The notes under the pieces are model-generated. The model was not told the origin of the DNA and searched no databases. It worked only from the letters and a program-made list of their open reading frames with translations. A DNA stretch of 64,000 nucleotides from Paraflavitalea sp966211765 (GTDB lineage: Bacteria > Bacteroidota > Bacteroidia > Chitinophagales > Chitinophagaceae), in assembly GCA_966211765.1 (NCBI GenBank), contig CBIHOV010000005.1, positions 1-64,000 on the forward strand, written 5' to 3'. The stretch's first letter is position 1, and each line of letters begins with the position of its first letter. Position numbers and translations under genes: made by a program. Shown one piece after another: positions 59,711 through 64,000 of the stretch.

Positions 59711-61609
59711 TTATGGGATTTGAATCAATTGTATTTCCAATAGTTTCATCAATTCCTGGCCACTTACCGCCACCGGCTTGATCGTCAAACGATGAACGCC
59801 CGGTTTGATAGTAAGCTCTCCCAGTTCTTTCACTTGTACATCCGCCTCTTTCTTTGCCTTGCTCACTGTTTCTTCGCGGGCTGTGCCATCCAGGTCAAGA
59901 CTATAGGTGCCACCAGCTTCAGGGCCCGCAAGATATTTAATAATCACCTTGTATTGTACAGCAGCATTCGTACGGAAACCCCAATGCAACCATTGATTGG
60001 GAGCTTTCCAGCCTGCCACATAATACTTATCTGTTTTACCATCGCCAAATTGTAATCCTTTCCCGGTTTGTACTGCGTCAAAGGCCAATAACCTCGTCAC
60101 TGGAATATTGGAAGCTATATAGGGAATATTGTCAAAATTACCCGTTCCATCAAGCTCCAGCACCACCACGGTATTGGCCGTATCGACTGCTTTGGCCGGT
60201 AATTGTGCAGTAAGCCCGCGTAAACCCGAACTGGTTAATGTTTGATTGATGAGCAGTGGTTTCCTGCTGGCATCTGTCAACAGGTAAGCTTTTTTTACAG
60301 CGGCGGACAACCCGCTTACCTGTAGCTTACCATCTGTGGGCCATTCAAACACATGGAGGTACAGCTTATTGTCTTTCCGGGTTGATACGCCCCAGTTATG
60401 CCAGGGCAGCCCGGAAATACCAGCTTTGCTGATGCTTTCACTGTTCTTGTCCACCCATTCGCCAATGCCCTTCAGGATGGCAATATCCCTTGCATCAAAA
60501 TGTCCATCTCCTTTAGGCCCAATATTCATGAGCAGGTTTCCTCCGCGGGAAGCCGATTTGGCCATCAGCTGAATGAAGAATGCCACAGATTTATGACTGC
60601 TGTCAAACTTACTGTATCCGTAAGATTCGTTGGTGGTAGGAATGGCTTCCCAATCACCGGTCACAGGGAAGAACTCAGCCGGACGGTCGGCCGTATTCAA
60701 ATAATCACCAAAGCTAATGGCAGCACTTCTGGCCAAACGGCCATTCACCACCACATTGGGATCTGTTTCCCGGATAGCTTTCAGTATCCGGATATTTTCC
60801 GATAAGGGTAATTTATGCGGGGTATCAAACCACAATATATCGGGATGATACTTATTGATCAGTTCTTTGATCTGTGGAATAGATTTTTCCGTTACATATT
60901 TTTGTGCCTTTGGCAATAATTCCGGATGTTCATCGTACCAACGGGCGCCGCCATGCAACAGTTTATCTCCACCAGGGTTGTTGTACTCCCAGTCATTGCC
61001 CGGCGCATCCGGATGCTCCCAGTCAAAAGCATGCGAATAATAAAAGCCAAAACGCATACCATGCTTCTTGCAGGCAGCGGCCAGTTCAGCCATCGGATCA
61101 CGTTTAAAGGGCGTTTGATCGATGATATCGAAATCAGATACACCGGAATTGTACATAGCAAAGCCGTCGTGGTGTTTGGCCGTAATGATGAAATAATTCA
61201 TTCCGGCCTCCCTGGCTTGCAGTATCCACTGTTCTGCATTAAAATTCACCGGGTTAAAATGATGAGCCAGCTCCAGGTATTCCTGACGGCTGATCTTTTC
61301 CTTTCGCATCAGGTGCTCGGCATATCCACCTACTTTTTTTCCTTTCCATTCACCACCGGGCAAAGAATAAACGCCCCAATGCACAAACATCCCAAAGCGG
61401 GCATCACGCCACCATTGGATACGTTGCTCATGTGTTTTCATGGAAGCCGTCCACCATCCTTTTACTGCTTCATCGATCATCTTTTGATCACGTTCTTTCG
61501 AGCGGTTGAACATTTCCTTGTCCTCATCACCCGGGTTCTGTGCATAAGCACCCATGTTTAGCATAAACCCTATTCCAGCTGTAAAAAGGATTTTCTTATA
61601 AATAGTCAT
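59711..61609 (-). CDS. Exported GH29 alpha-L-fucosidase with C-terminal carbohydrate-binding-like domain
   Basis: A 632-residue enzyme, signal peptide 1-23 (MLNMGAYAQ). A charged spacer (PGDEDKEMFNRSKERDQKMI) precedes the barrel: ARFGMFVHWGVYSLPGGEW, TAKHHDGFAMYNSGVSDFDI, MRFGFYYSHAFDWEHPDAPG, and PDILWFDTPHKLP with the likely nucleophile Asp. SRGGNLLMNIGPKGDG closes the catalytic core. The last 130 residues are a beta-sandwich (WKAPNQWLHWGFRTNAAVQY) resembling CBM6/35-type folds. It shares the TAAATG stop-start junction with GH88, implying translational coupling, and is 22 bp after the lyase gene. Confidence 0.95.
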   Translation of the reverse strand: MTIYKKILFTAGIGFMLNMGAYAQNPGDEDKEMFNRSKERDQKMIDEAVKGWWTASMKTHEQRIQWWRDARFGMFVHWGVYSLPGGEWKGKKVGGYAEHLMRKEKISRQEYLELAHHFNPVNFNAEQWILQAREAGMNYFIITAKHHDGFAMYNSGVSDFDIIDQTPFKRDPMAELAAACKKHGMRFGFYYSHAFDWEHPDAPGNDWEYNNPGGDKLLHGGARWYDEHPELLPKAQKYVTEKSIPQIKELINKYHPDILWFDTPHKLPLSENIRILKAIRETDPNVVVNGRLARSAAISFGDYLNTADRPAEFFPVTGDWEAIPTTNESYGYSKFDSSHKSVAFFIQLMAKSASRGGNLLMNIGPKGDGHFDARDIAILKGIGEWVDKNSESISKAGISGLPWHNWGVSTRKDNKLYLHVFEWPTDGKLQVSGLSAAVKKAYLLTDASRKPLLINQTLTSSGLRGLTAQLPAKAVDTANTVVVLELDGTGNFDNIPYIASNIPVTRLLAFDAVQTGKGLQFGDGKTDKYYVAGWKAPNQWLHWGFRTNAAVQYKVIIKYLAGPEAGGTYSLDLDGTAREETVSKAKKEADVQVKELGELTIKPGVHRLTIKPVAVSGQELMKLLEIQLIQIP

Positions 61610-61631
61610 AAATACATTTCAAATTTATCTC

Positions 61632-62804
61632 TTACCAGATCAACGGATTCCTCACCGGCAGGTTACGGATCACTTCTTCCACTACCGGCGCATGGTCCAG
61701 TTTTGTCCAGGTGGCCAGCCATATTTTATTGCCATAAGCTTCGGCACCAAATACCAAAAAGGGATGCGCTACCGGCCAGTTGTCCCAATACATCACATCC
61801 TTTTTAAATGGCCACTTGCTTTTATCGGCTACATAAGGATGCAGGAATTCTATCCCTTTCTTTATAGCCCTCCCGTCGGCTGTTTGAAATGCCCACAGGT
61901 TATTTTCCTTAGTCGAAAGTATCTGGCAAACGGTTGTCATCGCATCCAGGTTAAAGAGGGAATAACCATAAGGTTTTGTTCTTTTTAACTCTTGTGGGAA
62001 ACTGCCATCCGCCGCCATCTGGTTGGGCAGCAGCACGGTCTTATAACGATTGCTGCAAAAATCCAGCAGGGCCTGGTTGCCGGTAAACTTTGCAAACGCA
62101 GCTACCTGCATTACCCAGCAGGTGCCATGGTTATTGGTAGCATTCATTTCATCCTTTCCATACTGATGTGTGGTTAACCAGGTAAGGTATTGAGCAAACC
62201 AATCCTTGATAGCTGTCAGCTCCACTTTATCCATATTGGCGGCATCCTGCATGGACATCAATGCCTGTACCACCTCCATGAAGTGGATCGTATCAATGAT
62301 GCCAATGCCCCGGCCGGTGGCCCTCCCTTTGATAGCCTGTGCATACAGAAGATGGGGATGCATCAGCGTAGCTGTATCGGTAAACCAGGCCTGGCAATGC
62401 TTCAATCCCCGTACTACATATTTTTGATCCCCCGTTATTTTATAGGCCGATGCCAGGGCGCCCATGATTCGGCTGAATCGGATCATGGCCAGCCGGTGCG
62501 CCACAAAATTGTCCGGGTTCGTCATCCCGTCTTTCTGGATATAGGGACTGTCTACTGACAGAGGATTCGGCCACCAGTAGTCCCCTTCTGAATAGAAATC
62601 ATGTTTGCCGCCTGCACTGCGGGGAGATTGGCTGGCAGTAACCGTTACCGGCTCCTGCTGCAGTGCCCAGGCTGCGTCTTTCAAAACCTGCTTGCGCAAG
62701 GTTTTGCTGATGGATTTGCTATAATCAGCCTGTTCTTGTGCCCGTGTAGCTACTACAGCCAGCAATAGGCATGTCAAGAACCCATATGATAGGATATACC
62801 GCAT
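61632..62804 (-). CDS. Exported alginate-lyase-superfamily polysaccharide lyase, second copy
   Basis: A 390-residue paralog of the gene at 3263, signal peptide 1-22 (AVVATRAQ). It opens with DFYSEGDYWWPNPLSVDSPY and later has HPHLLYAQAIKGRATGRGIG, the catalytic-type NATNNHGTCWVMQVAAFAKF near 231, and FPQELKRTKPYGYSLFNLDA near 282, which keeps the Lys/Arg-Thr and Tyr positions. It differs from copy one in the substrate-lid stretch (DYWWPNP versus APYFWYD), so it may act on a different uronan. Flanked by GH31 (10-bp gap) and GH29 (22 bp), clearly in one operon. Confidence 0.84.
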   Translation of the reverse strand: MRYILSYGFLTCLLLAVVATRAQEQADYSKSISKTLRKQVLKDAAWALQQEPVTVTASQSPRSAGGKHDFYSEGDYWWPNPLSVDSPYIQKDGMTNPDNFVAHRLAMIRFSRIMGALASAYKITGDQKYVVRGLKHCQAWFTDTATLMHPHLLYAQAIKGRATGRGIGIIDTIHFMEVVQALMSMQDAANMDKVELTAIKDWFAQYLTWLTTHQYGKDEMNATNNHGTCWVMQVAAFAKFTGNQALLDFCSNRYKTVLLPNQMAADGSFPQELKRTKPYGYSLFNLDAMTTVCQILSTKENNLWAFQTADGRAIKKGIEFLHPYVADKSKWPFKKDVMYWDNWPVAHPFLVFGAEAYGNKIWLATWTKLDHAPVVEEVIRNLPVRNPLIW

Positions 62805-62814
62805 GTTCAGGATA

Positions 62815-64000
62815 TTAATTGGTCATTTTCTTATACGTCACCTTTCCGATCGTATTCGGTTTTCCCGTAGCAGGTGCTGTGATTGTTCCTTTTAATTGTC
62901 CGGCAGCATCTTTCGAAACACTGATGGTGCGCCAGCTGTAAGCTCCTTTTTCGTAATTGAAAGTTTCGCCGTCATCATCATACAAGGTGTAGGTACCTGG
63001 TTTTTCACCATAATAACGGACTTCCAGGTCTACTACCGCGCCCGCTTTGGGCGCGTGCAGCATGGCTGGCATCATGGGTATTATTCCGCCATCTTTTACA
63101 TACACAGGTATCTTATCCAATCCCGGTGTTACCGTGATCACCTCACCATCACCGGCAAAAGCACCGGTGTAGAAATCAAACCATTTGCCTTTGGGCAGGA
63201 TCACCTTGCGGGTAGTTTGCCCGGTAAACAATGGCGCCACCAACAAGTATTCACCTGCCATATATTGATCTTTGATCTCTTTGGAAGCTGCTTCTGCATA
63301 AGGATTCTGCTCCAGGTTCTCATTGATCACTTCTTTTTTAATCTCCTGCTTAAAACCTGGTTCCAGGTTCATAGCACGGAATGGCGGGATGCCCTGGTAA
63401 TGGTATTTGGCAAATTCAGTATACCAGTAGGGCATCATCTGCATACGCAACAAAGCCAGTTGCTTTACCTGCTCTGCCACTTCCGGGTAGCTCCAGGGCT
63501 TGGTACCACTGGACCAGGCATTGATCATGGCCATGGGAGAAAAGATCACGGTTTGAAAACGGCGCAGCCACTCCTCGCCTGTTTTGGAAGCCCTTACTTC
63601 CGGCGTCCACAATACCCCGGCAAAACCGCTGTTGATGAGGGCCGTAATAAAGTCTTCATGGTTATAATAATCATTGTAGATCACATAGGGGAAAGAAGAG
63701 GCCCCGCCGTTGGAAGCGCGCACCAATCCAAAGGTGCGGGAGTTTTGCTGGCGGTATATATCCGTGCTGTAGCGTTGTGCCAGTACGCCATAGGTCTGGC
63801 GCAATTGTTCGGCACTGTTGCCCGAAGGGAAAGTGGCGACATCAGGCCACAGGTAATGGTCATAGCCATCCACTTCATCGATCTTATAGCCGCTCACTCC
63901 GATACCTACCTGATCTTTCTTAAGTTGTCCAAAGAAGATATTGCGTGCCTGCGGCTGGGTAAAGTCGGGCACAGCGCCCACCCATACGGTATGTGAACCA
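62815..64000 (-). CDS. GH31 alpha-glycosidase, C-terminal part (partial, runs off the right edge)
   Basis: The reading frame remains open to base 64000, so the 5' end and signal peptide lie outside the window; an internal GTG near 63981 is not the real start. About 395 residues are present. GYKIDEVDGYDHYLW holds the probable nucleophile Asp, and INSGFAGVLWTPEVRASKTG holds the region of the acid/base residue, here without the usual FWGHDIGGF wording. The C-terminal beta domains contain EYLLVAPLFTGQTTRKVILP and GKWFDFYTG, standard in GH31. Activity could be alpha-glucosidase, alpha-xylosidase or another GH31 specificity; the subfamily cannot be fixed by eye. First gene of the operon as far as visible. 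Confidence 0.93.
   Translation of the reverse strand, partial: GSHTVWVGAVPDFTQPQARNIFFGQLKKDQVGIGVSGYKIDEVDGYDHYLWPDVATFPSGNSAEQLRQTYGVLAQRYSTDIYRQQNSRTFGLVRASNGGASSFPYVIYNDYYNHEDFITALINSGFAGVLWTPEVRASKTGEEWLRRFQTVIFSPMAMINAWSSGTKPWSYPEVAEQVKQLALLRMQMMPYWYTEFAKYHYQGIPPFRAMNLEPGFKQEIKKEVINENLEQNPYAEAASKEIKDQYMAGEYLLVAPLFTGQTTRKVILPKGKWFDFYTGAFAGDGEVITVTPGLDKIPVYVKDGGIIPMMPAMLHAPKAGAVVDLEVRYYGEKPGTYTLYDDDGETFNYEKGAYSWRTISVSKDAAGQLKGTITAPATGKPNTIGKVTYKKMTN

Noticed and set aside
1..64000. CRISPR array, tRNA/rRNA genes, IS elements, prophage
   Set aside because: Read for regular spacers, cloverleaf sequences, transposase/integrase motifs and phage genes; none found. Programs such as tRNAscan-SE were not available.

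Overview
The window looks like chromosomal DNA from a Bacteroidota bacterium, most likely Chitinophagaceae (Chitinophaga/Niastella type). This rests on two SusC/SusD pairs, DUF1735 and DUF3667 proteins, both T9SS C-terminal sorting signals (type A and type B/CHU_C) with a PorP/SprF protein, AT-rich leaders without clear Shine-Dalgarno sequences, and a dense load of exported carbohydrate-active enzymes. I found no tRNA, rRNA, CRISPR array, insertion sequence or phage gene. The taxonomic call is inference from gene content, with no 16S or alignment behind it.

Layout. 0.1-4.5 kb: three forward genes, a GH36 alpha-galactosidase, an SMP-30/NHL-like propeller and an alginate-lyase-fold polysaccharide lyase. 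4.6-5.8 kb: reverse threonine aldolase. 6.4-12.0 kb: SusC-SusD-DUF1735 uptake triplet behind a 575-bp leader with palindromes and a long hairpin. 12.0-14.4 kb: repeat-rich stretch around one conserved hypothetical gene. 14.4-17.4 kb: more AT-rich segment with a probable orphan polymorphic-toxin tail plus membrane immunity candidate, an AraC regulator and a Tat-exported aldo/keto reductase. 17.5-24.9 kb: a 2101-residue T9SS type B surface protein and its PorP/SprF partner. 25-27.7 kb: lipoprotein histidine kinase and LytTR response regulator.

27.7-34.1 kb: small pectin-type cluster (six-hairpin glycosidase, beta-helix protein, GH28 polygalacturonase) next to a LacI regulator that has two identical palindromes upstream. 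34.3-40.7 kb: housekeeping and hypothetical genes (DUF3667, FG-GAP T9SS protein, LytS-type kinase, NudK, Rid protein, cold-shock protein, nuclease, Asn-rich protein). 40.9-54.4 kb: main reverse-strand polysaccharide utilization locus (GH105, GH29, DUF1080-propeller fusion, SusD, SusC, GH29, SGNH acetylesterase). 54.6-58.5 kb: interruption by a DUF1579-like protein, WYL regulator, nitronate monooxygenase, lipoprotein and a DUF6934-like gene with a 57-residue partner. 58.5-64 kb: tight reverse operon GH31-polysaccharide lyase-GH29-GH88, running off the right edge.

How it fits together (inference): three alpha-L-fucosidases, an alpha-galactosidase, a GH31 alpha-glycosidase, two unsaturated-uronyl hydrolases, two lyase-fold proteins, a polygalacturonase and a deacetylase point to a fucosylated, acetylated, uronic-acid-rich glycan such as pectin side chains, plant gum or mucilage. 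Lyases or GH28 would cut the backbone, SusC/SusD would import oligomers, and the exo-enzymes would finish them in the periplasm. The most unusual material is non-coding: several dispersed repeat families, an 11-bp and a 19-bp phased array, a structured SusC leader, and a direct repeat upstream of the second SusC.
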